Shown: one piece after another, positions 16,417 to 25,658 of the stretch
How the letters are laid out: each line of letters begins with the position of its first letter
Numbering within the stretch: the first letter of the stretch is position 1
Source: an uncultured Deferribacteres bacterium
Lineage (GTDB): Bacteria > Zhuqueibacterota > JdFR-76 > DREG01
NCBI GenBank assembly: GCA_913009825.1
Contig: CAJVYQ010000040.1
Span: forward strand, 1 to 43,432
Reading direction: 5' to 3'
DNA: 43,432 bases
The notes under the pieces: generated by a model
What the model was told of the DNA's origin: nothing
Database searches by the model: none
What the model saw: the letters and a program-made list of their open reading frames with translations, nothing else
Position numbers and translations under genes: made by a program

Positions 16417-17790
16417 TCATGCCAAGGTTAACATTTCATGCGCTTGCAGTAATTGAGTCCGGACATTCAGTTGATAGGGACAGGCGCTCAAACAGGGCGC
16501 GTCACAATTCCGGCACAATGAAGCGTTCCGGCTATCCAGACGAGCATATTTCAATATGGCTTCCTTTTCCCCGCCCTGATATTCGTAATAATAAGCATAG
16601 CGCATGATGGCGCTTACCGGCAGATCATGCGGACAACTGCCGTTGCAATCCGCACATCCGTGCCGGCAATACTGGTCATCATAAGTATATTTGAAATCAC
16701 GCAAATAGGCATCTTCCACATGAGAAAGCTGAGTCCCGGAGAGCGGAATAATTTTATCCACCAGGTCGAAATCCGCAAATGAAACACAAACCGTATGCAG
16801 TTCGGGGTTTTGCATGGCCCAGTGGATGCCGGTTCTTCGCAGATCGAAGGCGGTTTTTAAACCATATTTTTCGATGAACGGTTTGGTCTTTTGGTAGGTT
16901 TCCTTTTGCTTCTTAATTCTTTTTTTCAGGCTTGCCAACGCCGTTTCTTTTGATCTGCCCCGGCGGGCAAATCGTTGAATATATTCTTTCTGCTGTTTAG
17001 TAAGATTTTCCGGGTCAAATTCAGCGACTTTTAAAACGCCCGGCGAAGTTTTCATCGCAGTTGTGCCGATATTTTTCTCTCGGCAGGCGGAAATAACTTC
17101 ATCGGCGATTTTATGGTTCATAAAATTATATACCATCAACATCATATCAAACCGGCCGTCTGCTACGGCGGAGAGAAGAACATTTTTCATTTCGTCATCT
17201 CTTCCGCTCCTGCCGCCGTGGGAAGAAACGCCCATAAAACGGACTTTCCCTTCACGTTTCAAGTTCTTAAAGGCGGTATGAAAACCTTCATGCTTCAGTA
17301 ACACAACGCCGGGATTATGAATATACAAGGCATCGAAGTAATCGGAGTCCAGCCGCGCCAGACATTTACGGTAACGGTTCAGAATTGTCTGTTCCGTATC
17401 CCGTTCCGAAATATGTAATTTGGTGGTAATAAAGACTTTTTTCCGATTCATGTATTTCAGCGCTTCGCCAATAATTTTTTCCGAAGTGGAATTCTGGTAA
17501 CTTTCCGCCGTATCGATATAATTGACGCCATGATTGTACACATAGCGAACCACATTCACCTCTTTATTTCTCGTATTGCCCATGCCGATATCGGAAACTT
17601 TAAACCCGGTCCTTCCCAATAGTTTAAATCTCTTGATCTTCGGCTCATCTTCTTCCGGTGCATGGGTAAATGGCAATCTGTTACCATTGTTCGAAGCAAG
17701 ATTGCCGCCCACAAGTAACCCGCCGTATCTCATGAAATTTCTTCGTGAAAATTCTTTCTTCTCTCCGGAGGATTTGGATTCTGTTATCAT
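16417..17790 (-). CDS. Tat-exported aldo/keto reductase with C-terminal ferredoxin-like domain
   Basis: 457 residues. A twin-arginine signal SRRNFMRYGG starts near residue 15. The aldo/keto reductase barrel runs from about 55 to 340: FKVSDIGMGNTRN, NYIDTAESYQNS with the catalytic Asp and Tyr, FITTKLH, DALYIHNPG and GTTAMKTSP. The C-terminus has two Cys clusters, CRHGCADCNGSCPHDLP and CRNCDAPCLSACPYQL, which fit two [4Fe-4S] clusters. Ferredoxin-type aldo/keto reductases are known in anaerobes. Export with an iron-sulfur domain by the Tat route is consistent, since cofactors are loaded before export. GAGGAG precedes ATG. The gene is coupled to the DUF6599 gene downstream. Confidence 0.88.
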   Translation of the reverse strand: MITESKSSGEKKEFSRRNFMRYGGLLVGGNLASNNGNRLPFTHAPEEDEPKIKRFKLLGRTGFKVSDIGMGNTRNKEVNVVRYVYNHGVNYIDTAESYQNSTSEKIIGEALKYMNRKKVFITTKLHISERDTEQTILNRYRKCLARLDSDYFDALYIHNPGVVLLKHEGFHTAFKNLKREGKVRFMGVSSHGGRSGRDDEMKNVLLSAVADGRFDMMLMVYNFMNHKIADEVISACREKNIGTTAMKTSPGVLKVAEFDPENLTKQQKEYIQRFARRGRSKETALASLKKRIKKQKETYQKTKPFIEKYGLKTAFDLRRTGIHWAMQNPELHTVCVSFADFDLVDKIIPLSGTQLSHVEDAYLRDFKYTYDDQYCRHGCADCNGSCPHDLPVSAIMRYAYYYEYQGGEKEAILKYARLDSRNASLCRNCDAPCLSACPYQLNVRTQLLQAHEMLTLA

Positions 17791-17814
17791 TTTAATTCTC
17801 CTCGTTTTGGGACA

Positions 17815-17875
17815 GCTACTCAGGTATGCTTATTGTTTGATTTGACGGGCCGGAAGCCTTCGACTGAGTAGTTAC
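17815..17875. repeat. inverted pair of the CTGAATAGTTAC-type motif
   Basis: gctactcaggt at 17815-17825 faces ctgagtagttac at 17864-17875, about 38 nt apart, between the aldo/keto reductase and the M19 dipeptidase genes, which are both on the minus strand. Related motifs occur in other intergenic regions of the window. It could act as an element end or a regulatory stem for the operon. Confidence 0.45.
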
Positions 17876-17887
17876 GTTTTGGGAAAT

Positions 17888-19093
17888 TTATTCGCCAATT
17901 ACTTCACGATAAACCCGCAGAAAATTGCCACCCAATATTTTTTTGATCTGCTCATCGGTATAACCACGATCCAGCAACATCTGTGTGATCCGCGGCAATT
18001 TGGTAACATCTTCCAGACCGGCAGGCGGCGCGGAGATGCCGTCAAAATCGGAACCCAGTCCCACATGATCGATACCGGCCACTTTCACCGCATGATCAAT
18101 GTGTTCGATGAGTCGATTTATAGAGACTTTGGGATATTTGCTGCGATACTTGTCGTAGATTTTTTCCTTCTCTCTGTCGTATTGTGCATTATGATCCGGA
18201 TACTTTGCCTCCAGAGCGTCTAACTCCGGCTGTGCCGATTTCATAATTTTATCCACAGCCGGCTCATACTTGTCATCTAAGTAACCGGCATAATAGTTAA
18301 TGCCGATCACCCCTCCGTTTTTCGCCAGGGCGCGCAGCATGTCGTCGCTCATATTTCTGAAATGGTTGGCCAGTGCCCGGCAGCAGGAATGAGAGGCGAT
18401 CACCGGTTTTTTGCTTACGCGCATCACATCCCAAAAAGTATCATCGGAAACATGGGATATATCCACGATCATGCCGAGGCGATTCATCTCCCGCACCACT
18501 TTTTCACCAAATTCATTGAGTCCGCCCCAGCGCGCAGTATCGCCTGAAGCATCCGCCCAATCGTTGGTATTCATCCAGGTCAGCGTCATGTAACGCACCC
18601 CCAATTGGTAAAAAACACGCAGCAATCCCAAATCGTTTTGAATGGCATGCCCACCTTCCACGCCGAAAAAGATGGCGATTTTCCCGGAGCCGACAATCTT
18701 CTCCGCATCGGCAGCCGTGTACGCCACAGCAATTTTATCCGGGTATTTTTGGATGTTCTGAAAAGCCGCATCCCACATATCCAACGCCCGTTTGGCAGCA
18801 TTATCCGGGATATATTTTGGCGCTACCCACAAGGCAAACACCTGAACATCCAGACCGCCTTCAATCATACGCGGAATGTCCATGTGACCGGTTTTGTTGC
18901 GGATGCCGATATCAAAGTTTTCATCCAGGATGTTTCCCGGCGTATCGGAATGGGTATCAAAAACAATGGCCTGCTGATGCAATCTCTTTGCGTGGGCGGA
19001 AATTTTGATCTGCTGCGGTAAAACAGAAGTGGAAAACAGAAATGTGGCCGTGCTTAAAAAAGCAAAAAAATGAAATACTCTGTTTTTTTTCAT
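17888..19093 (-). CDS. membrane dipeptidase, peptidase family M19
   Basis: 401 residues from MKKNRVFHFFAF; AAAGGAG lies just before ATG 19093 and a Sec signal peptide follows (cleavage near SVLPQQ). M19 landmarks: FDTHSDTPG (zinc ligands), FFGVEGGHAI (bridging Glu), RYMTLTWMNTNDWADASGD, VDISHVSDDTFWDV, SHSCCRALANHFRN and GIDHVGLGSDFDG. M19 enzymes are binuclear zinc dipeptidases that cleave dipeptides, including ones with D-residues. Here it should act in the periplasm and supply amino acids. The gene is first in its minus-strand set, with about 90 nt to the aldo/keto reductase, so a shared transcript is possible. Confidence 0.93.
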   Translation of the reverse strand: MKKNRVFHFFAFLSTATFLFSTSVLPQQIKISAHAKRLHQQAIVFDTHSDTPGNILDENFDIGIRNKTGHMDIPRMIEGGLDVQVFALWVAPKYIPDNAAKRALDMWDAAFQNIQKYPDKIAVAYTAADAEKIVGSGKIAIFFGVEGGHAIQNDLGLLRVFYQLGVRYMTLTWMNTNDWADASGDTARWGGLNEFGEKVVREMNRLGMIVDISHVSDDTFWDVMRVSKKPVIASHSCCRALANHFRNMSDDMLRALAKNGGVIGINYYAGYLDDKYEPAVDKIMKSAQPELDALEAKYPDHNAQYDREKEKIYDKYRSKYPKVSINRLIEHIDHAVKVAGIDHVGLGSDFDGISAPPAGLEDVTKLPRITQMLLDRGYTDEQIKKILGGNFLRVYREVIGE

Positions 19094-19854
19094 TTTGACT
19101 CCTTTTTCAAATAGATCGGATTGAAAGGTTATATAACAAACCACAAAGGTTTCGGATTAGCAACGAATGTTGTTGAAAAAAGACATCATCGAAAAATGAA
19201 TGCACTCCTCCTAACCTCACCTTAACAAGGGGAGGAAAAACTTCTCCTTTCTGATGACGGGTAAAGGAAGGTTCCTTGCCGTTATTTTTACATGAACATT
19301 TTTCTTTTTTATCATTTTGATGAATTCATAAAATGCCTCCGGGATAATGATTAATATAGTATTTTTATCCATTCAATCAAACAATTTTATATTTGAATTT
19401 CAGGATGATTTTCGGTCTACCTCTCCCGGATATTTTGTTGAGCAATAAAGGGAAATTATTATGAGAAGATGATTTACCCGCCCGCATTCTTTATAAATTC
19501 TGCCGCCAAGACTCTAAGATACTAAGATTATATAACCTTAATTGAGCGATTGTAGGGCGATTCGCTGAATCGCCAATCGGATTTAGTTTAAAAATGAAAA
19601 TCCGTTTAGTAATAAAAGCAAGCTTAAAAATAAGAGAATCGCTCAATTCAGGGCATAGAAAAATCATGATTAAAACTAAGTTTCTTTCGATTTATATTCA
19701 AAAACTTACTTCCTTTTTATTTTTCAATACTTTGTGCCTTTTAGCCTTTGTGGTTATGATTTCACCGTAAAAATAAATTCTTGTATTCTATTCATAATTT
19801 CAACATATTTTAATACAATTGGCAGCTTGAGAATGTTCAATAAAATAGTGATTC
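19094..19854. other. 760-bp divergent intergenic region
   Basis: Lies between the divergent M19 and GHMP kinase genes, so it should hold promoters for both. It contains a MITE-like copy at 19536-19652. The remainder (19144-19530 and 19653-19854) is AT-rich with no reading frame of interest. No RNA gene was recognised. Confidence 0.5.
19536..19652. repeat. MITE-like element, family 1 type A, copy 3
   Basis: 117 bp, ends ccttaattgagcgattg (19536) and gaatcgctcaattcagg (19652). The interior repeats the ggcgattcgctgaatcgcc hairpin and the aagcttaaaaa block of copy 2 with few differences. The flanks do not show a clean direct repeat. Confidence 0.75.
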
Positions 19855-20889
19855 ATGATCAAACCGGATAAAATCATCAATGCGGCAGCGCCGATCCGAA
19901 TTTGCGATATCGGCGGCTGGACCGACACCTGGTTTGCCGGATACGGCGCCATTTTCAACATCGCCGTTTATCCGTACGTAGAGGTTCAGATAAAAATATC
20001 GGAACGGATTTCCGATTCTAAAATCACCATCAATCTGGAAAATTTCGGCGACCGTTACACGCTCAATCCTGATGAGATCACCTACAACAAACATCCGCTC
20101 ATCGAAGCCGCTATCGACATCATGGAAATTCCTCAGTCTCTCGCTTTTGCCATCAACATTTTTTCGACCGCGCCGCCGGGCGCTTCCACGGGCACGTCTG
20201 CAGCCGTATCGGTGGCGTTGATCGGGGCGCTGGACACGCTCACCAAAGGCCGGCTATCGCCCCATGAAGTAGCGGAACTTGCCCACAAAATCGAGACGGA
20301 AAAGCTGAAATTGCAATGCGGTATTCAGGACCAGATATGCAGCGCCTACGGGGGCATCAATTTCATTAAAATGCACGACTTCCCATTCGCCAGCGTCTCA
20401 CCCATTCATATCCCCAATTCCGTCTGGTGGGAACTGGAAAAACGTTTGGCGCTCATTTATATCGGCACACCGCACAGTTCCAGTGAAATTCATCATAAAG
20501 TGATTGCGGATCTGGGCGATCATGCAGAAAGCGATTCCCGGTTAGAAAAACTGCGGCAATTAGCGGTTCAGGCCAAAAACGCTCTGTTTGAAGGTGATTT
20601 CAAACAATTGGGACAGGCTATGAACCGGAACACGGATGTGCAGCGGGAGCTCCATCCCGAGCTGGTCTGTGCTAAATTTGAAGAGATCATTGCCATCGCA
20701 AAAGAGTTTAATGTTTTGGGCTGCAAAGTGAACGGCGCCGGCGGCGACGGCGGTTCATTAACCATTCTCACCGACGGCGATGCGGCGAAAAAGCGACGTC
20801 TGCTCAGTCTGTTGCAGGAAAAGGGATTTGAATCGATCAACATTTATTTATCCCGATTTGGTCTGCGTGTCTGGCATAGCATGCAATAA
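19855..20889 (+). CDS. GHMP-family sugar kinase
   Basis: 344 residues. GHMP motif 1 is INAAAPIRICDIGGWTDTWFAG; the ATP-binding loop is TAPPGASTGTSAAVSVALIGAL (about 103-124). Motif 3 is VNGAGGDGGSLTILTDG near the C-terminus. The GGWTDT text resembles the heptose-7-phosphate kinase (HddA) and fucokinase branch rather than galactokinase or homoserine kinase. It should phosphorylate a sugar at the anomeric or nearby position in the cytoplasm. The substrate cannot be fixed from sequence. No good Shine-Dalgarno is visible; the ATG start is supported by the motif position. It is followed after 26 nt by an M20 peptidase gene. Confidence 0.85.
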   Translation: MIKPDKIINAAAPIRICDIGGWTDTWFAGYGAIFNIAVYPYVEVQIKISERISDSKITINLENFGDRYTLNPDEITYNKHPLIEAAIDIMEIPQSLAFAINIFSTAPPGASTGTSAAVSVALIGALDTLTKGRLSPHEVAELAHKIETEKLKLQCGIQDQICSAYGGINFIKMHDFPFASVSPIHIPNSVWWELEKRLALIYIGTPHSSSEIHHKVIADLGDHAESDSRLEKLRQLAVQAKNALFEGDFKQLGQAMNRNTDVQRELHPELVCAKFEEIIAIAKEFNVLGCKVNGAGGDGGSLTILTDGDAAKKRRLLSLLQEKGFESINIYLSRFGLRVWHSMQ

Positions 20890-20915
20890 AAAATAAATCT
20901 GAACAAGGAGAAGAT

Positions 20916-22157
20916 ATGGAAACCAAAGAAAAGATCAACCAATATTTTAAAGAGAATCAGGAACAATTGAAAAACCGGTTGATCGGGTTGGTGCGGGAAA
21001 TGGTTAAAGAGAAAACCGTGAATGTGGTTTCGGAAAAGTTAGCCGAACATCCTTATTTGAAAATTCGCGGCGAAGAGTATCGCGTGGCTAAAATTGTCAA
21101 ACGGGAATTTGAAAAAAGCGGCATCCCGTACGATGAATTTGCCCGCATGGAAGGGCGTCCCAATGTCATTGGCAGGCTTGGCAGCGGCAATAATAACGGT
21201 AAAAGTCTGTTGATGCCCGGACACATGGATATTGTCCCCGCCGGCGAAGGGTGGGATACGGATCCGTTCGAAGTGATCGAAAAGGACGGAAAACTGTATG
21301 GCCGGGGCACACTGGATAACAAAGGCCCGCTGGCGTCCATTCTGGTCGCTGCGCAGGTGCTGAAGAAATTGAATCTGGATGCTGAATTGCACGGCGAACT
21401 TTTGATTGCAGCATTGGCGGACGAAGAGGCGGAAGACCCGGACGGCATCGATTACGGCATCGGCTATCTGATGGAAGAGAAACTCATTCACCCCACTTAT
21501 TCGGTCATCCCCGATATTGGTGAAAACATGAAGCGCATCGATATTGCGGAGAAGGGACGCACCGTTATCAAGATCAACGCTTATGGTAAACAGGCTCACG
21601 GATCGACACCGGAAAGGGGCATCAATGCAATTTATATGATGGCTAAATTGGTTACTGAAATCGAAAAGCTAAAAATGACCTACCGGGTTCATCCCGTTCT
21701 GGGCCATCCTTCTCTTAACACCGGTGAAATTCATGGCGGCGCAGCGCCCAATATCGTCCCGGGCACCTGCACCATCTATATCGATATCCGCACAGTGCCG
21801 GGGATGACCAAAGAAAGTGTGATAGCTGAGCTGCAATCCTGCGTGGACAAGGTTGAAAGCGGCAAATTTGAAACGGAAGTCATGTCCTGGAACGACCCCC
21901 ACGGTATCGACCCGGACAATGAAGTGGTCAGGGCGATTCAGAAAAATGCCAGGGAAATTCTGGGCTTTGAGCCGGAACCGTTCGGCATGGGCGGCGGCAC
22001 GTATGCAAAAACATTGAATCTGAACGGTGTTTTGGCCGTGGGATGGGGACCCGGCGATGATGAAGCGTTTCATGTGGCCAATGAATTTGTGGCGACGCGG
22101 CAATTGATTGATTTTACCCGGCTTACTTGTTTACTCGCTTTGGATCTGTTAAGTTAA
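20916..22157 (+). CDS. M20-family metallopeptidase (ArgE/DapE/ACY1/CPG2 type)
   Basis: 413 residues, AAGGAGA before ATG. Landmarks: LLMPGHMDIVPAGEGWDTDPFEV (first zinc His and Asp), LYGRGTLDNKGPLASIL (bridging Asp), LADEEAEDPDGIDYGIGYL (catalytic Glu and ligand Glu), SVIPDIGENM (ligand Asp), INAYGKQAHGSTPERGINAIY (dimerisation-domain His) and GDDEAFHVANE (last ligand His). It should hydrolyse an N-acyl or peptide bond in the cytoplasm. Substrate is uncertain because the family is broad. Close coupling (26 nt) to the sugar kinase gene suggests one transcript but not a shared pathway. Confidence 0.9.
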   Translation: METKEKINQYFKENQEQLKNRLIGLVREMVKEKTVNVVSEKLAEHPYLKIRGEEYRVAKIVKREFEKSGIPYDEFARMEGRPNVIGRLGSGNNNGKSLLMPGHMDIVPAGEGWDTDPFEVIEKDGKLYGRGTLDNKGPLASILVAAQVLKKLNLDAELHGELLIAALADEEAEDPDGIDYGIGYLMEEKLIHPTYSVIPDIGENMKRIDIAEKGRTVIKINAYGKQAHGSTPERGINAIYMMAKLVTEIEKLKMTYRVHPVLGHPSLNTGEIHGGAAPNIVPGTCTIYIDIRTVPGMTKESVIAELQSCVDKVESGKFETEVMSWNDPHGIDPDNEVVRAIQKNAREILGFEPEPFGMGGGTYAKTLNLNGVLAVGWGPGDDEAFHVANEFVATRQLIDFTRLTCLLALDLLS

Positions 22158-22186
22158 TAACTGTGCCGGCCGGCCACCTAAAAAAA

Positions 22187-22987
22187 ATGAATAGACCATA
22201 CCGCCGCCTCCTGTTTTCATTGCTTGTCCTGCTGTTTACGTCTCGATTGCCTGCCCAGGCAAACCCGGGAAAAAACTACTATTTAAGTTTTTCCCCGGGC
22301 ATTTCAGCCGATTATGTTCGGGATGACCAGGCCTCGCCAATGCGGTACCAGGGGATTTTATACCCCTTCCGTTTAACCTGTTTTTTCAGCGGCAACAACA
22401 GCAGGCATACAATTAGACTGTTTTATTCCGGCGGCACGTTGCAATCTGCTCCGCAGCACTCCGCGGATATCAGGCATTTGTCGGGTTCTTACCAATATTT
22501 TAAACGATTGCAAAAATTCGGTGACGGCAGAAATGAATTTTTTCTGGGCGGCAAATGGGATTTTCAATCTGTTGTCAGAAAATACAGATATTCCCGGCAA
22601 AGTTTCCCGGAACAATTTCGTAACGACTTTTCTTCCCTTACTATTGATCTTATGTTCCGTTTTCCGGTGAAGAGCCGCATTTTCATCGAGACATCATTCG
22701 GTTTTCCGTTTTTAACCTACATGATCCATTCCGGTTACGCTTATGAGCGTCCGGATAAGCTTATCATAAAACAGGATTATTCGGTGCCGGATTATCTGAC
22801 AAGCGGAACATTCACTACAATCAACCGATTCCGCAGTATTTTTTTTACGGCACATGCCGGTATAAAAATATCCGTACATTTCCGGTTAGCGATAGATTAT
22901 CATTTTCTCTACTACCGTTATCCCAAACCAAGATTGCTAAAATTTGCCGCTCATCAAATTTCCACCGGGCTGATCCGGAGCTTTTAG
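22187..22987 (+). CDS. predicted outer-membrane beta-barrel protein, unknown function
   Basis: 266 residues from MNRPYRRLLFSLLVLL; the signal peptide ends near LPAQA. The mature part has many alternating aromatic/polar strands (NYYLSFSPGISADYV, RHTIRLFYSGG, SYQYFKRLQKF, SSLTIDLMFRF, IDYHFLYYRYP), is rich in Tyr, Phe and Arg, and contains no Cys, as expected for an outer-membrane barrel. I do not recognise a family. The frame is open from 22127 but that part overlaps the M20 gene. The stop abuts the ATG of the S41 protease gene, so the two are likely cotranscribed. Confidence 0.65.
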   Translation: MNRPYRRLLFSLLVLLFTSRLPAQANPGKNYYLSFSPGISADYVRDDQASPMRYQGILYPFRLTCFFSGNNSRHTIRLFYSGGTLQSAPQHSADIRHLSGSYQYFKRLQKFGDGRNEFFLGGKWDFQSVVRKYRYSRQSFPEQFRNDFSSLTIDLMFRFPVKSRIFIETSFGFPFLTYMIHSGYAYERPDKLIIKQDYSVPDYLTSGTFTTINRFRSIFFTAHAGIKISVHFRLAIDYHFLYYRYPKPRLLKFAAHQISTGLIRSF

Positions 22988-24040
22988 ATGGGAAAATTGT
23001 CTGATAAAATTTTACTTTTTTTATGCATCATCCTGCCGGTATCAATCCTTTCCTGTGCTGATTTTCTAACGGGCCCGGATCCGGAAAACACACCGGAAAC
23101 TAATTTTGATACACTTTGGCATGAGTTCGACCGGTATTATTCATTCTTTGAATGGAAACATATCAACTGGGATTCCCTGTATCAGGTTTACCGGCATAAG
23201 GTTTCCAAACAAACCGGCGACATGGAGCTTTTGTCAATTTTCAGCGATATGCTGGACAATCTGAAAGATGGTCATGTGAATATTTACACACCGTTTGGCG
23301 GATATTCCTATACAGCCTGGTTTGATCAGCGAAACACCCTTTTTCAATTGAATATTATTTTATCGAAATATCTGAATAACCGGTTCTCGAGCACTCCGGA
23401 TAACAACATCGTTTATGGAAAAGTGAAAGATAATGTCGGATACATTCTCATTAAATCCTTCGACAGTAAAAAATTACAGAAAAAAAACTTCAGGTTGATC
23501 GACGATATTCTGGAACAACTTTTCAACTGCGCCGGTCTCATTGTCGATGTGCGGGATAATGGCGGAGGAAATTCAGGGTTTGCGAAAATCATTGTCAATC
23601 GTTTTGCCGATAATAAGCGTCAGGTCTCTTTTGTGCGTTATCGCAACGGGCCGGATCATGACAATTTTACAGATTACATCCCGCAATATATTTTTCCTGA
23701 AGGCAAAAGGCAATACACCAAACCTGTTGCCGTTTTAACCAATCGAAAATCGTTTAGCGCCACCGAATATTTTGTCCTGGCCATGCGAACCCTGCCCCAT
23801 GTTACCATTATTGGGGATACAACCGGCGGCGGTTCGGGCATTCCCATATCCAGAGAGCTGCCCAACGGCTGGGCTTACCGTCTGCCCCGTTCCATGCAGT
23901 TGACTCCCGATTCGGTTAATTACGAGGGTATCGGCCTGGCGCCTTATATTTTCGTCGTCAATCCCTACACCGATAAAATTTTCAGCACGGATACGCAGCT
24001 TGTCAGAGCTGTACATTTTCTGGAACAGGGAAGAAAATGA
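22988..24040 (+). CDS. S41-family peptidase, lipoprotein
   Basis: 350 residues. Lipoprotein signal KILLFLCIILPVSILSC with lipobox ILSC. The tail-specific-protease fold is seen as DNLKDGHVNIYTPFGG, VGYILIKSFDSKKL, GLIVDVRDNGGGNSGFA and VAVLTNRKSFSATEYFVLAMR with the catalytic Ser in SFSATE, then IGDTTGGGSGIPI. It lacks an obvious PDZ domain, as do several short S41 members. It should be anchored in the envelope and cleave peptides or protein C-termini. It starts immediately after the stop of the predicted outer-membrane protein, which may be its partner. Confidence 0.88.
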   Translation: MGKLSDKILLFLCIILPVSILSCADFLTGPDPENTPETNFDTLWHEFDRYYSFFEWKHINWDSLYQVYRHKVSKQTGDMELLSIFSDMLDNLKDGHVNIYTPFGGYSYTAWFDQRNTLFQLNIILSKYLNNRFSSTPDNNIVYGKVKDNVGYILIKSFDSKKLQKKNFRLIDDILEQLFNCAGLIVDVRDNGGGNSGFAKIIVNRFADNKRQVSFVRYRNGPDHDNFTDYIPQYIFPEGKRQYTKPVAVLTNRKSFSATEYFVLAMRTLPHVTIIGDTTGGGSGIPISRELPNGWAYRLPRSMQLTPDSVNYEGIGLAPYIFVVNPYTDKIFSTDTQLVRAVHFLEQGRK

Positions 24041-24228
24041 ATTGGGGCAGCGATTGAGCCTGCGAATAACACGGATCAGATAAAATGAAGCAATTATCAA
24101 AGGGGTACGGGGGGTGTAAAGCAACTTCGATTATAATTGTATTGTATCCTGAATAGCTACAATCCGGGAATATTTGCAGGATGATCGGTATAAATATCTA
24201 AACATTGGGAAGTTTTAAAGGAACAAAA

Positions 24229-25419
24229 TTGATTTCGAATACGAAAATATCTTTTCCAGTACCAAAATATCTTATATTTCTCGGACTGATCCTCTTCCTC
24301 CCGGCCGTAAGTGTGGCACAGGAAAAGATCGATCCGGCTGAGAAACTCGCCGCAGATATTTCCGATTTCAATCTGGACGATTTTTCCCTCATCGAAGCGG
24401 CGTTTATTTTATCCGGCGCATCTCAACCGGACAGCTTACAGCGTTATTTGAACTGGTACAACAAATTGCTAACCACCTTAAAAAATTTCCATTTCGATCC
24501 GTTCGATCAGGAGGCTTCGGCGGCAAAAGTGTTCAATTATCTGCATGGCACCTGGTTGAAAAAATACAAGGAAGAGGCCACAACACTGCTGAATGTAGTA
24601 AACGAAAAACGGTTCAACTGTGTGGCCGGAACCATTCTGTTTAATCTGGTCTGCAAAGATTTGGGCTGGCAGACCGAAGCCTTCGAGACGCCCACACACA
24701 CATACACCATTTTCCCAACCTTCCGCAAACAGCTTATGGTTGAGAACACCTCCACAATCGGTTTCGATATCATGAAGAATCTGCACCAATACAGCCGCTA
24801 CCTGCTTCAATTTTACCCGGAAAAACAGGCTTTTAACATCGGTCTGGATAAAATATATTCCTATGAAAATTCAAAAGGCCGTCGGATTAACAATACCGAA
24901 CTGTTGGGGTTACTGGCTTACAACAGAGCTTACTTTGCCCTGCAGGATAAGAATTACCGAAAAGCGTACGACTTTGTTCTCCTCGCCCAGAATTTCAATC
25001 GCGATTCCCGGTCGAATATCCGCTTTGAAAAGAATCTTTATTTTGAATGGGGGAAAAAACTGTTCTCCGAAACCAGGTACCCCGAAGCTTTTGAAATCTT
25101 CGCCGACGCCGTTTACCGTTATCCGGATGAAGAAAATTTCGCACAAAATTGTAAGGCTGCCTTTTTTAATACACTGATACAAGCCCGGCAAAAAAAGGAC
25201 TGGCCAACTTGCCTCCGGGTGACCAAAGAAATATTCGAGCTGAATCTCCTCAACAATAGCGACCGCACTCGACTGCGAAAGATGTTGCTGAACTGGGCAA
25301 ATCATTTTTACATGACCGGCGAACAGCGGCAATCCCGCGAACTAATCGAAATATGGCAGCAACTTGATCCCGGCGATGCGAAATTACAGGAATTTAAGCA
25401 GGCAGTCAGAAAACGGTAG
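24229..25419 (+). CDS. exported transglutaminase-like and TPR protein
   Basis: 396 residues if started at TTG 24229 (AAAGGA 6 nt upstream); the frame is open from TTG 24205. Signal peptide: ISFPVPKYLIFLGLILFLPAVSVAQ. A transglutaminase-like core is suggested by KRFNCVAGTILFNLVCKDLGW (Cys) and ETPTHTYTIF (His), an arrangement like papain-fold transglutaminases. The C-terminal half (about 215-395) has TPR-type helices: LGLLAYNRAYFALQDKNYRKAYDFVLLAQ, EWGKKLFSETRYPEAFEIFADAVYRYP. No defined function. It is probably periplasmic and protein-binding. The gene stands alone, about 190 nt after the S41 gene. Confidence 0.65.
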   Translation: MISNTKISFPVPKYLIFLGLILFLPAVSVAQEKIDPAEKLAADISDFNLDDFSLIEAAFILSGASQPDSLQRYLNWYNKLLTTLKNFHFDPFDQEASAAKVFNYLHGTWLKKYKEEATTLLNVVNEKRFNCVAGTILFNLVCKDLGWQTEAFETPTHTYTIFPTFRKQLMVENTSTIGFDIMKNLHQYSRYLLQFYPEKQAFNIGLDKIYSYENSKGRRINNTELLGLLAYNRAYFALQDKNYRKAYDFVLLAQNFNRDSRSNIRFEKNLYFEWGKKLFSETRYPEAFEIFADAVYRYPDEENFAQNCKAAFFNTLIQARQKKDWPTCLRVTKEIFELNLLNNSDRTRLRKMLLNWANHFYMTGEQRQSRELIEIWQQLDPGDAKLQEFKQAVRKR

Positions 25420-25540
25420 GAATGAATATTTTTCCAGTATTTCATTCTTATTGGAGCCATCTGTGATCTTTTTTCTTTAACATTGACATAAACATCTTTT
25501 TTTATTACATTTAGTAGCATTGAAAATAAAATAAACAGTA

Positions 25541-25550
25541 AAAAGGAGGT
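25541..25550 (+). promoter_or_regulatory. strong Shine-Dalgarno of the bTHX gene
   Basis: aaaaggaggtgattaa precedes ATG 25557. AGGAGGTGA is nearly a full complement of the 16S anti-SD, the strongest site in the window and consistent with a highly translated ribosomal protein. Confidence 0.8.
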
Positions 25551-25556
25551 GATTAA

Positions 25557-25658
25557 ATGGGTAAAGGCGATAATCGCACAAAACGCGGCAAGATATTTCA
25601 GGGAAGTTACGGAAAAAGCAGGCTAAAAAAGAAAAATCAAAAGAAGAAAGAAAAATGA
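25557..25658 (+). CDS. 30S ribosomal protein bTHX
   Basis: 33 residues: MGKGDNRTKRGKIFQGSYG, then KSRLKKKNQKKKEK. This matches the bTHX/Thx family (MGKGDxxTxRGKIxxGSYGxxR), a tiny basic protein at the head of the small ribosomal subunit in Thermus, Bacteroidota and relatives. The gene is short enough to be missed by length-filtered gene calling. The stop overlaps the next start as ATGA (25655-25658), so the cupin is translationally coupled to it. Confidence 0.93.
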   Translation: MGKGDNRTKRGKIFQGSYGKSRLKKKNQKKKEK

